A stretch of DNA of 8,011 nt, taken from positions 1 to 8,011 of the forward strand of contig RGEP01000077.1 in assembly GCA_009918225.1 (NCBI GenBank). Direction: 5' to 3'. Shown piece by piece: positions 1-6,177 of this stretch. The position numbers were made by a program, and so were the translations under genes. The first letter of the stretch is position 1. Each line of letters starts with the position of its first letter. This stretch comes from Betaproteobacteria bacterium (lineage in GTDB: Bacteria > Pseudomonadota > Gammaproteobacteria > Burkholderiales > Burkholderiaceae_C). The notes beneath the pieces were generated by a model. The model did not search any database. It saw only the letters and a program-made list of their open reading frames with translations, and was not told the origin of the DNA.

Positions 1-1147
1 TCGCCATGAAGTCAGCGTGCCCTGTGATGGACTTCAGCGTGAAGCCTGGCAGGCGCCAGCTCATGTCCAGGCTGATGTTTCGATCGGACAGGTCGAGGTA
101 GGTGCGGTAGTCCTGATCCACGATCCATGCATTGCCCGGCGCGGCCAGCGGGATGCCGAGGTCCACGCCGCTGCCGATGGCGTTGGCGCCCGTGCCGGCC
201 CCAGCACCCACTGTACGGTTACAGTCATTCACACCATCCCGGTTGCCCGGACGCACATTCATCACCACAGGCGTAGCATTGAAGAGTTGCTGGCAAGACG
301 GCGTGTGGACGTAAGAACCAGCCTGCTTGTAACCAAAGGCCGAGCCACCGTTACCGCCTTGCTCCGTCATGTCTGCCCGAAGCACGGCCTCAAAATTACT
401 TGACGGCTTGAACTTCACGGACGCCCGGAAGTACTTGAGGTCCTGGTCGAACAGACCGGCGGCAGGGTTGAAGGTGTTCTTGACCCAGGGGTCGGACTTG
501 TCCTTGACCGCCACGAGGCGCAGGGCTGCGGTTTCGCCCAAGGGCAGGTTGAAGATGCCTTCGCCCCGCACCTTGCCGTAGTTGCCCACCAACAAGCTGG
601 CGGTGGTTTCGTTGGACTTGAGCTCAGGCGCGTTGGTGGTGATGGCCACGGTGCCGCCGAAGGTGTTGCGGCCAAACAGCGTGCCCTGGGGCCCACGCAT
701 CACCTCCACGCGTGACACATCCACAAAGCCCATCATGGCTTGCTGTGCACGCGACTTGTAGATGCCGTCGACAAAGTAGCCGATGGTGGTGTCGGCGTTG
801 ACCGCCACGTTTTCGGTGCGCACGCCGCGCATGGCGGGGCGGGCATCAGCGCCCGAGCGGCCGAAGGTGAAGCCAGGCACCACGGTGTCGAGCTGCGACA
901 CATCGGAGAGGTTGCGCTCGGCCAAGGCCTGGTTGCTCAAACCGGTCACCGAGACGTTGACCTTTTGCTGGTCTTCCAGGCGGCGGTTGGCCGACACCGA
1001 CACCGATTGCAATTCACCGGAATCGGCGGCGCGGGCGCCGCTGCTTTGGGCCTGCGCATGGGCCGGCAGGGCACCAGCCGCGGCCCAAGAGCCCACAGCC
1101 AGGGCCACCATGGCCACCAGGGGATTTCGGCGGAAGGTCTTCATCAT
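1..1147 (-). CDS. TonB-dependent outer-membrane receptor (3' end outside window)
   Basis: Outer-membrane beta-barrel receptor that would import a ligand using energy from TonB-ExbBD. 382 codons are visible; family members are usually 700-850 residues, so the distal barrel lies beyond the left edge. The start MMKTFRR is followed by a signal peptide with a hydrophobic core at residues 9-27 and a likely cleavage after AHA (residue 31). A TonB-box-like stretch, LQSVSVSA, lies at about 46-53. The plug domain (about 60-175) shows VPGFTFGRSG, RPAMRGVR, IGYFVDGIY and the hallmark VEVMRGPQGTLFGRNTFGG (148-165). The barrel begins near residue 180, and LKSITG near the edge is typical of this family. The start is supported by a GGAGA Shine-Dalgarno 5 nt upstream; a second in-frame ATG is at 1144. 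It is last in the catabolic gene row, after a 167-bp gap with operator-like DNA, so it may have its own promoter. The ligand is unknown; context favours a carbon source over a siderophore, but that is inference. Confidence 0.95.
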   Translation of the reverse strand, partial: MMKTFRRNPLVAMVALAVGSWAAAGALPAHAQAQSSGARAADSGELQSVSVSANRRLEDQQKVNVSVTGLSNQALAERNLSDVSQLDTVVPGFTFGRSGADARPAMRGVRTENVAVNADTTIGYFVDGIYKSRAQQAMMGFVDVSRVEVMRGPQGTLFGRNTFGGTVAITTNAPELKSNETTASLLVGNYGKVRGEGIFNLPLGETAALRLVAVKDKSDPWVKNTFNPAAGLFDQDLKYFRASVKFKPSSNFEAVLRADMTEQGGNGGSAFGYKQAGSYVHTPSCQQLFNATPVVMNVRPGNRDGVNDCNRTVGAGAGTGANAIGSGVDLGIPLAAPGNAWIVDQDYRTYLDLSDRNISLDMSWRLPGFTLKSITGHADFMA

Positions 1148-1151
1148 CAAG

Positions 1152-1156
1152 TCTCC
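1152..1156 (-). promoter_or_regulatory. Shine-Dalgarno site of the TonB-dependent receptor
   Basis: GGAGA on the minus strand (TCTCC on plus) ends 4 nt before the ATG at 1147, and supports the choice of that start. Confidence 0.7.
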
Positions 1157-1199
1157 AGTCGTGATTCAAAAAGGGCACCGGGGTGCGGAGATGGCGCGT

Positions 1200-1215
1200 T
1201 CCAAACGAGTTTGGA
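1200..1215. promoter_or_regulatory. 16-bp inverted repeat in the receptor leader region
   Basis: TCCAAACGAGTTTGGA is a palindrome with perfect 7-bp arms around a central GA. It lies 53-68 bp upstream of the receptor ATG. The 2-nt centre is too short for a good RNA hairpin loop, so a dimeric DNA-binding protein site is the better reading. The symmetry centre is not CpG, so it differs from the LacI-type site 17 bp further upstream and may be bound by another regulator. Confidence 0.45.
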
Positions 1216-1231
1216 CGCTACCCAGAAACCG

Positions 1232-1246
1232 TGCAAGCGTATGCAA
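1232..1246 (-). promoter_or_regulatory. LacI-family operator-like site upstream of the receptor gene
   Basis: On the minus strand this reads TTGCATACGCTTGCA. The core TGCATACGCTTGCA is centred on the C-G step at 1238/1239 and differs by one base from the symmetric LacI-family form TGCAANCGNTTGCA. It lies about 85 bp upstream of the receptor ATG. LacI-family repressors insert a hinge-helix leucine at a central CpG, and the LacI-family protein encoded in this window has that hinge (NAHARSL). It is therefore the natural candidate binder. A near copy is at 3531-3545. No convincing sigma-70 promoter could be assigned around it by eye. Confidence 0.55.
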
Positions 1247-1257
1247 TGTGTATGCAA
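1239..1257 (-). repeat. Two direct TTGCATAC repeats at 11-bp spacing
   Basis: TTGCATAC occurs at 1250-1257 and again at 1239-1246 on the minus strand, separated by ACA. The downstream copy forms the left arm of the LacI-like operator. The 11-bp period places the two copies on the same helix face, so the upstream one may be an extra half-site. Confidence 0.45.
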
Positions 1258-1290
1258 ACCCTCTAGTAAAAGTACCTAGCCTGGATGCGG

Positions 1291-1311
1291 CCACGGCGCG
1301 ACACCCCGTGG
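1291..1311 (-). terminator. Possible weak hairpin after the aldolase stop
   Basis: CCACGG and CCGTGG form a 6-bp stem with a 9-nt loop, starting 3 nt after the aldolase TGA. No T-tract follows on the minus strand, so it is a poor intrinsic terminator. It may attenuate read-through into the receptor gene or protect the mRNA end. Confidence 0.25.
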
Positions 1312-1314
1312 ATG

Positions 1315-2124
1315 TCAGTACTGCAGCTCCGCACGCCCCTGGCGAGCGGCCTGCTGAAACGCCCGGGTGATCAAGGCCGTGGTGACGGTGGCGAAATAGC
1401 GCCCGCCCCAGGCCGCGTAGCGCTCTTCCTCTTCGGGTGTCAGGGCCAAGACCCCGGCGCACTTGCCTTGGGCCTGGACCGCGCGCAGCGCCCGCTCGAT
1501 GGCCGCCTGCACCGGCGCGTCGCCGTAGCGGTTTTCATGGCCCATGGCGTGGGCCAAATCGTTCGGGCCCACAAACACCGCGTCAATGCCGGGCACAGCG
1601 GCAATGGCGCCGGCTTGCTCCACAGCCTGTGGCGTTTCCACCATGGCCACCAGCACGATGTGCTCGTTGCTGCGCTGGGTGTGGGCAGGCCCGCCAAAAG
1701 CACCGTAGCCGGCTGCTCGTGTGCTGAAGGCGCTGCCGCGACGGCCGCCCTGCCCGCCGGGCAAAGGGTAGCGCACCCGTTGCACCAAGTCGCTTGCATG
1801 CTCGGCCGACTCAACCATGGGCAGCTGCACGCCGCTGGCACCCATGTCCAAGACCCGGGCCAGGTCATGCTCCAGACAGCGGACCAAGGCTGGCAGGCCG
1901 CTGGCGCGCGCAGCGCGCAGCTGGTGCTCGGTCATCGAGAGATCTGCGCTGCCGTGCTCGTTGTCGATGATCAGAAAATCGAAACCCGCATAGGCGCACA
2001 TTTCCACAATGGCCGGGCTGGGCAGGCCGTTGAAGATGCCGCGCAGGCGCTGCTGTCCGCGAATCATCTGCATCAGCCGGTCATCGATCGGGTGGTGCGG
2101 GTGCGCAGCCGGTGTTGCACTCAT
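1315..2124 (-). CDS. HpcH/HpaI-family class II pyruvate aldolase
   Basis: A 269-residue metal-dependent aldolase of the HpcH/HpaI (citrate lyase beta-like) TIM-barrel family. These enzymes cleave 4-hydroxy-2-oxo acids to pyruvate or a related 2-oxo acid plus an aldehyde. Visible family residues are the general-base histidine in DNEHG (H57), the substrate-binding arginine in LVRCLEHD (R82), the metal-binding glutamate in MVETPQAVEQ (E163) and the metal-binding aspartate in VFVGPNDLA (D189). These align with H45, R70, E149 and D175 of E. coli HpcH. STRAAGYG (134-141) is also typical. Length is normal for the family (250-270). The start is backed by an AGGAGA Shine-Dalgarno 8 nt upstream. It follows the bicupin gene by 39 nt and probably catalyses the last, carbon-releasing step of the pathway. 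The true substrate is unknown: sugar-acid, homoprotocatechuate-like and other substrates all occur in this family. Confidence 0.93.
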   Translation of the reverse strand: MSATPAAHPHHPIDDRLMQMIRGQQRLRGIFNGLPSPAIVEMCAYAGFDFLIIDNEHGSADLSMTEHQLRAARASGLPALVRCLEHDLARVLDMGASGVQLPMVESAEHASDLVQRVRYPLPGGQGGRRGSAFSTRAAGYGAFGGPAHTQRSNEHIVLVAMVETPQAVEQAGAIAAVPGIDAVFVGPNDLAHAMGHENRYGDAPVQAAIERALRAVQAQGKCAGVLALTPEEEERYAAWGGRYFATVTTALITRAFQQAARQGRAELQY

Positions 2125-2132
2125 GATGGGTG

Positions 2133-2138
2133 TCTCCT
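2133..2138 (-). promoter_or_regulatory. Shine-Dalgarno site of the aldolase gene
   Basis: AGGAGA on the minus strand with 8-nt spacing to the ATG at 2124. It is the strongest ribosome-binding site in the window and fixes the aldolase start. Confidence 0.75.
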
Positions 2139-2163
2139 GCGAAGGGTTGTGTGCTGGCGCGCC

Positions 2164-3297
2164 TCAGCGCTGGGCCCGTTCGACAAAGTGGCGCTCGGCC
2201 ACACAGCCGTCGGCATCCAAGGCCCAGCCTGCTTGGTGTGCGGCCGCCACCACGGACGGGTCCCATTCAATGCGCTTGCGGTGGTCACCCGCGGTCATCA
2301 TCAACACCCAGGCGTCTTGAGCGCCGGTGTTGCAGAACTCGCGCCACACGCCCCCGGGAATGGCATAGGTGTCCCACCCTTGGGCCGAGCCTTCGAGGCA
2401 GTAGCGGGCCGATCCATCCAGCGCCCGAATCTGCAGCGCTACCTGGCCACGGTAGGCCGTGACCACCTGCTTTTCAGCCAGCCGGTGGGCAGAGACCTGG
2501 GCACCGGGCGGCAGGCGCAGCCATTCCAGGCTGACGCCATGCGCCTTGGCCACTGGCGGCACGGCGTGACGGTCTTCTGAAAGGCCCAAGCCCACCACCG
2601 GTGCCAACTGACCTCCACCACCGGGCAGGACCGCATCGAGCAGGCTGTGCGGGCCAAAGCGCAGGTCGTTTGCACGCACCACGCGCTGGGCCATCTCCGA
2701 AGGCGACCAATCGCGCAGCGCCGCAATGTCCTGCGGCTGCATGGGCTGCAGCGTTTGTTCACCGGGCGCCAGGGCTTCGCCGCGGCGGGTGTCCACGATT
2801 CGGTAGTCCTGGGTGAGATGCACGCCGTTGGCGGCGGCCGCTGCCAAGGTTGCCGGGCCCCACAAGATGCCGCCGGTGTGGTCACGGCCCAGGGCCGTGA
2901 ACAGAAAGCCATCATCCACGCCAATGTTGGTGAAGCCCCGGTAGATCCAGGTGGGCACCGACACGATGTCGAGCTCGCCAATGTCCACATGCCGGGCTTC
3001 AGGGTTGAAGCCCCATTGAATACGCCATTGGCCCTTGGCGCAGATGAAGACTTCGCAGCTGAAATGCAGGTGGGGTGGGTTGATCCGGCCGTGCGGCATG
3101 GATACCCCACCGACCTGAAAGCCATGCGGCTCGCGCAGGCTCACCGGCTGCTTGGCGTTCTGGGATACGCCCGGCCCCACCAGGGCGTAGTTGTACTTGG
3201 GGGAGCACTCCGGAATGGCGTAGTCGATGAACGCTTCGGTGGAATAGCGCAGGCTCGAAAACGGAATGTGGCGCTCGTTGAGCTGTTCGATGTTCAT
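2164..3297 (-). CDS. Two-domain cupin (bicupin) protein of unknown reaction
   Basis: A 377-residue protein starting MNIEQLNERHIPF. Its ATG overlaps the hydrolase TGA as ATGA, with GGAG 10 nt upstream, so translation is probably coupled; the frame is open further upstream but without support. The N-terminal cupin carries an exact motif 1, G(X)5HXH(X)3E(X)6G, in GRINPPHLHFSCEVFICAKG, giving His-His-Glu metal ligands. Motif 2, PTWIYRGFTN, has arginine where the fourth ligand histidine usually sits. The C-terminal cupin is degenerate: its motif 1 region reads AHRLAEKQVVTAYRG, and its motif 2 counterpart IPGGVWREFCN again has arginine and asparagine. Cupins of this size include gentisate-type dioxygenases and sugar isomerases, but I do not recognise a specific match. 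Soluble, cytoplasmic (no signal peptide). Context suggests an isomerase or oxygenase step before the aldolase; this is inference. Confidence 0.85.
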   Translation of the reverse strand: MNIEQLNERHIPFSSLRYSTEAFIDYAIPECSPKYNYALVGPGVSQNAKQPVSLREPHGFQVGGVSMPHGRINPPHLHFSCEVFICAKGQWRIQWGFNPEARHVDIGELDIVSVPTWIYRGFTNIGVDDGFLFTALGRDHTGGILWGPATLAAAAANGVHLTQDYRIVDTRRGEALAPGEQTLQPMQPQDIAALRDWSPSEMAQRVVRANDLRFGPHSLLDAVLPGGGGQLAPVVGLGLSEDRHAVPPVAKAHGVSLEWLRLPPGAQVSAHRLAEKQVVTAYRGQVALQIRALDGSARYCLEGSAQGWDTYAIPGGVWREFCNTGAQDAWVLMMTAGDHRKRIEWDPSVVAAAHQAGWALDADGCVAERHFVERAQR

Positions 3298-4067
3298 CGC
3301 ATTGAAACTCCGGGGGTCGCAGACCTGGACTCGAGCACGGGTGCCTGGGCCAACCAACGCTGGATGGCCAAGGCCAAGCGGCCTGGCGCCTCCAGCGGAA
3401 TCATGTGGCCACAGCGGTCCCAGGCCTGGGTATAGGCGTCCTGGCGCACCGACTGCAGGCGCCGTTGTTGTCGAGGGGAACACAGGCGGTCTTGCAAGCC
3501 AGACATCACCGCCACGGGCCCCGGAAAGGCTGCAAACGCATGCAAGCCGTCGGCTCGGCTGGCCGCCAATCGAAGCTGCTTGCGCGCCACAGCAGCCGGG
3601 GTACGGCGCGCCATGTCCACCACCAAGCGGGCCTGCCAGCGAGGGGGCCGCACGGCGAAGTACTGGGCCTTGGCTGCGCGCGCCACGGCAGCCGTACCCT
3701 GACGGCGCAGCAGCCGTTGTTGCTCACGTGAGCGCCGTTGATGCGCAGGACCGGCAGCCTCGGCATTGCTGCCCACCAGGGCCAATCGCTCGATGGTGGG
3801 CTGCCCGACCCAAGCGCCGCAAAGCGTGCGGCCTGGGCCCGGGGCCGGCTGCCTCCCCAACTGCTGCAAAGCCCAGATACCGCCCAAAGAAAAGCCCAAG
3901 AGGTTGATGGCACGACCGCCCTGCCACCATTCGGGCGCCTGCGCGCCCAGCAGTTCGCGCCAACGGGCCACGCGCACCGACACGCTCGGTCGCAAGCGGC
4001 GGGCAACCGCAGCGAACAAGCGCCGGTCGCACAGCGTGCCGGGCAGAAGGATCAGTCGGCTGCTCAT
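3294..4067 (-). CDS. Alpha/beta hydrolase
   Basis: A 257-residue serine hydrolase beginning MSSRLILLPGTLCDRRLF, a typical first strand plus oxyanion-hole segment (LLPGT). The nucleophile elbow is GFSLGG with S60. The acid is probably D193 in MSGLQDRLCS and the base H221 in DRCGHMIPLEAP, giving a complete Ser-Asp-His triad in normal order. Length fits small esterases, lactonases and MenH-like or C-C-bond hydrolases. The reading frame stays open back to 4355, but that part lies inside the preceding gene in another frame and reads as non-family sequence, so the ATG at 4067 is preferred. Its Shine-Dalgarno is poor. A 58-nt gap separates it from the NTF2-like gene, and its TGA overlaps the cupin ATG. 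It probably opens an ester, lactone or activated C-C bond of the pathway substrate. An operator-like sequence lies within its coding region at 3531-3545. Confidence 0.9.
   Translation of the reverse strand: MSSRLILLPGTLCDRRLFAAVARRLRPSVSVRVARWRELLGAQAPEWWQGGRAINLLGFSLGGIWALQQLGRQPAPGPGRTLCGAWVGQPTIERLALVGSNAEAAGPAHQRRSREQQRLLRRQGTAAVARAAKAQYFAVRPPRWQARLVVDMARRTPAAVARKQLRLAASRADGLHAFAAFPGPVAVMSGLQDRLCSPRQQRRLQSVRQDAYTQAWDRCGHMIPLEAPGRLALAIQRWLAQAPVLESRSATPGVSMR
3308..3311 (-). promoter_or_regulatory. Shine-Dalgarno site of the bicupin gene
   Basis: GGAG on the minus strand, inside the last codons of the hydrolase gene, 10 nt before the ATG at 3297. Together with the ATGA overlap it decides the cupin start. 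Confidence 0.5.
3531..3545 (-). promoter_or_regulatory. Second LacI-type operator-like site, inside the hydrolase gene
   Basis: On the minus strand this reads TTGCATGCGTTTGCA, 13 of 15 positions identical to the site at 1232-1246. The two differences are transitions at symmetric positions either side of the central CpG (3537/3538). It encodes part of GLHAFAAF of the hydrolase, so the match could be a coding coincidence. It could also be an auxiliary operator of the kind known inside lacZ. Confidence 0.3.
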
Positions 4068-4125
4068 GGGCGGGCTAGGCTTCAAGGGCTCAAGGGTGCA
4101 TACGGGGCTGCTCAAACCGACCCCA

Positions 4126-5091
4126 TCAATCCGATCCGGCCTCAGACCGTGGGCTGAGCACCTGCATCCAGTTGGCCACATCGTCGATGAGCACCCACTC
4201 GCGCACGATCTGGCCACCTTCGATCTCCAGGTGGGTGATGCCCAGCACCTCCACCGCCCGGCCCGTGGGCGCTCCATAACGACCTGCGCCTTCATGCTGT
4301 GCGCGATAACGCCAGCGCATGGCCACTGCGGTGGCCCGTCCGGGCCGTGGCACACCGACCAGATGCTCGATCTCCACCGCAGGGCGCGGCAGGGCCCGCA
4401 GCAGCCCGCTCCAGAAGGCGGCGCGCGCTGCAGGGCCTACAGCCACCTGCGCGGCGGGCAAGCAGGTGATCACGGCATCGGACACCCCTGCTTGCTCAAA
4501 GTTCGTGCGGCGCAAACCATCCAACCACGCTGAGGCGGCATCTGCTGCAGGCCCATGGGCGTCGATGTGCGAACGATAAGGCGCAGGCGCCGGCGGCATG
4601 GGTGCTTTGTTCCAGCCGCCCGCGGCGTTCAGCCAATCCTGTGCCACCTCACGCTCGTGTCGGCCAATGGCCCTTGCAATGGCGGCCTGATCACGCACCA
4701 GCCATTCGTGAATGATGCGGTTGTCCAGGCACACGCAGTCGGCCACGGTGCGCACATGCACCGCGCGGCCTGTGGGCGCACCAAACGCGCCGGGACCCGC
4801 ATGGGTCATCGGGCTGAAGATGCGGTGCGAGGACAGAAACCCCTGGTGCTCGTCACCCGAAATGATGACGTCTTCGGCCAACAGACGGCGATCAGGAAAG
4901 GCCAGGAGCGTCTTGCGGGTGCCCTCGATCACCGGCTCAATACCGATGCTCACCGAAGAGGGCGTCTCCACTGCGCAGCCTTCACCGTAATAGCGCCGGA
5001 TGTCATCCAGCCGACGGCCTTCCCAGATGCGGTCGGTGATGACGCGGATGTAGTGGTCCAGGTCGTGGAACTCGGCGTCAAAACCCTTCAT
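4126..5091 (-). CDS. Tandem NTF2/SnoaL-like protein (two fused domains)
   Basis: A 321-residue protein made of two NTF2/SnoaL-type cone-fold domains, roughly residues 10-145 and 183-312, joined by a proline/alanine-rich linker (about 157-182). Each half ends with the same signature: GAPTGRAV at 104-111 and 273-280, then a strand and an acidic EW...D segment (IIHEWLVRDQ and IVREWVLIDD). Single-domain members are about 130-150 residues; some cyclise, isomerise or dehydrate small substrates (polyketide cyclase, steroid isomerase, limonene epoxide hydrolase types), others only bind. The start MKGFDAEFHD is preferred: GAAGG lies 5 nt upstream, and earlier in-frame codons fall in the LacI gene. It follows the LacI stop by 13 nt. 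Enzyme role is likely but the reaction is unknown; one half may have lost activity. Confidence 0.85.
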   Translation of the reverse strand: MKGFDAEFHDLDHYIRVITDRIWEGRRLDDIRRYYGEGCAVETPSSVSIGIEPVIEGTRKTLLAFPDRRLLAEDVIISGDEHQGFLSSHRIFSPMTHAGPGAFGAPTGRAVHVRTVADCVCLDNRIIHEWLVRDQAAIARAIGRHEREVAQDWLNAAGGWNKAPMPPAPAPYRSHIDAHGPAADAASAWLDGLRRTNFEQAGVSDAVITCLPAAQVAVGPAARAAFWSGLLRALPRPAVEIEHLVGVPRPGRATAVAMRWRYRAQHEGAGRYGAPTGRAVEVLGITHLEIEGGQIVREWVLIDDVANWMQVLSPRSEAGSD

Positions 5092-5096
5092 GTTGG

Positions 5097-5101
5097 CCTT
5101 C
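5097..5101 (-). promoter_or_regulatory. Shine-Dalgarno site of the NTF2-like gene
   Basis: GAAGG on the minus strand, 5 nt before the ATG at 5091. It supports this start over earlier in-frame codons that overlap the LacI gene. Confidence 0.45.
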
Positions 5102-5104
5102 GAT

Positions 5105-6169
5105 TCAACGGGTGGAGGTGATGCGTCGGCGGCGCTCGCCGCCCTTGGGGGTGGCTGCAGCGCTGCGCACCGAGCCGCGAATGATGAGTTCGCCGGGCAC
5201 CACCACGTTCTCGCCACCGGCAGGGTGGTCTTGGCGCAGGTGCCGCTGCAGCAGGTCGACGGTGGCTTCCACCATCGGGCCCAGCGGCTGCTCCACCGTG
5301 GTCAGGCGGTAGCTGGGCCAGGCGGCTTGCGGCACATTGTCAAAGCCCACCACCGACACGTCTTCAGGCACGCGCAGGCCCAGCTCATGCCGCAAGGTGT
5401 CCATCACCGCAAAGGCCATGTGGTCCGATGCCACGAACACGGCATCGGGCCGCTCGCCCTTGCCGCCAAACAGATCGAGCGCGGCCTGGCGCGCCTGGTC
5501 AAAGTCGTAGTTGCCCACGGCCCGGGCCCAGATGCGCAGGCCGCGGTCGGCCAGGCCTTCACGAAAGCCGCGCTCGCGCTCGAGGTTGGTGGACGACTCT
5601 TCGTTACCTGCAATAAAGGCGATGCGCTCGTGTCCGCTGTCGGCCAAATAGCGCGCCACCGCGCGGCCGCCGGCCAGGTTGTCAGAGCGCACCGAGCTCA
5701 CCGCGCCGGCGCTGCCCTTGGCCATGACGCGGTTGAACAGCACCACGGGGATGGCCGCGTCGGCGCAACGTTGTGCAATGGAAGACGACAGCGTGGTGGC
5801 CGCCAAGATGATCCCGTCTACGTGGTACTGCAGGATTTCATTGACCACCTCATCGGAATTGGGGTTGTCCGACAAGAACAGCAGCACATGGTGCCCGTCG
5901 GCCTGCAGCCGCTTGGACAACTTCTCTAAAGCGGCCGGGTGAAACAGGTTGCCCAGATAGGACAGGACCAGGCCGATGATGCGGCTGCGCTTGGTGGTCA
6001 GGCTGCGGGCATGCGCATTGGGCCGGTAGCCCAGCTTGCGCGCAGCGTCCATCACCTTTTCGCGAGTGGCTTCGGAAACGCTTGCACCCGGGGTAAAGGT
6101 ACGGCTCACAGCGGACTGTGAAACGTTGGCCAAGCGGGCCACATCGATGGAGGTCACATGGCCCTTCAT
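5105..6169 (-). CDS. LacI-family transcriptional repressor
   Basis: A 354-residue regulator of the LacI/GalR family. The N-terminal helix-turn-helix is VTSIDVARLANVSQSAVSRTF (5-25), with QSAVSR in the recognition helix. The hinge helix NAHARSL (51-57) follows LGYRP. The remainder is a periplasmic-binding-protein-like effector domain: IGLVLSYLGNLFHP (65-78), DGIILAATTLSS (118-129), PVVLFNR (141-147), RSDNLAGGR (161-169), ASDHMAFAVMD (247-257) and VVGFDN (273-278). The ATG at 6169 lies 8 nt after the SDR stop. A GTG at 6181, overlapping that stop as GTGA, is a real alternative and would add 4 residues; neither has a clear Shine-Dalgarno. LacI-family repressors usually release DNA on binding a sugar or related small molecule, so the effector here may be the pathway substrate or an intermediate. 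Being third in the operon it would be autoregulated if it controls the operon promoter. Candidate operators are at 1232-1246 and 3531-3545. Confidence 0.95.
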   Translation of the reverse strand: MKGHVTSIDVARLANVSQSAVSRTFTPGASVSEATREKVMDAARKLGYRPNAHARSLTTKRSRIIGLVLSYLGNLFHPAALEKLSKRLQADGHHVLLFLSDNPNSDEVVNEILQYHVDGIILAATTLSSSIAQRCADAAIPVVLFNRVMAKGSAGAVSSVRSDNLAGGRAVARYLADSGHERIAFIAGNEESSTNLERERGFREGLADRGLRIWARAVGNYDFDQARQAALDLFGGKGERPDAVFVASDHMAFAVMDTLRHELGLRVPEDVSVVGFDNVPQAAWPSYRLTTVEQPLGPMVEATVDLLQRHLRQDHPAGGENVVVPGELIIRGSVRSAAATPKGGERRRRITSTR

Positions 6170-6177
6170 GGTGCGCG

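Noticed and set aside
740..1370. Overlapping plus-strand open frames of 179 and 195 codons opposite the receptor gene.
   Set aside because: They are antisense to a frame with clear signal peptide and TonB plug motifs. Their translations are Arg/Ala/His-rich with no domain signature, as expected of shadows in GC-rich DNA.
1791..1798. CGCTTGCA half-site inside the aldolase gene.
   Set aside because: No matching second arm; short half-sites are expected by chance.
1285..2580. A 431-codon plus-strand open frame across the aldolase and cupin genes.
   Set aside because: It spans two well-supported minus-strand genes and their intergenic gap, and encodes no recognisable domain.
3298..3483. N-terminal extension of the cupin frame back to 3483.
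   Set aside because: It lies within the hydrolase coding region, reads as Gly/Pro/Arg-rich non-cupin sequence, and the ATGA overlap with GGAG upstream favours the start at 3297.
3491..3500. CTTGCAAG palindrome near the end of the hydrolase gene.
   Set aside because: It is an 8-bp palindrome without the central CG spacing of the LacI-type sites and lies in coding sequence.
4097..4104. TGCATACG in the 58-nt gap before the hydrolase gene, identical to half of the LacI-type operator.
   Set aside because: The other half (GGGCTG) does not match, so it is a half-site only and not worth calling as an operator alone.
4068..4355. N-terminal extension of the hydrolase frame back to 4355.
   Set aside because: The extra 96 codons overlap the NTF2-like gene in another frame and carry no hydrolase features; MSSRLILLPGT is the expected N-terminus.
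6073..6086. CGGAAACGCTTGCA inside the LacI gene, partly matching the operator form.
   Set aside because: One arm is degenerate and the sequence encodes the conserved ASVSE segment of the DNA-binding domain, so a coding explanation suffices.
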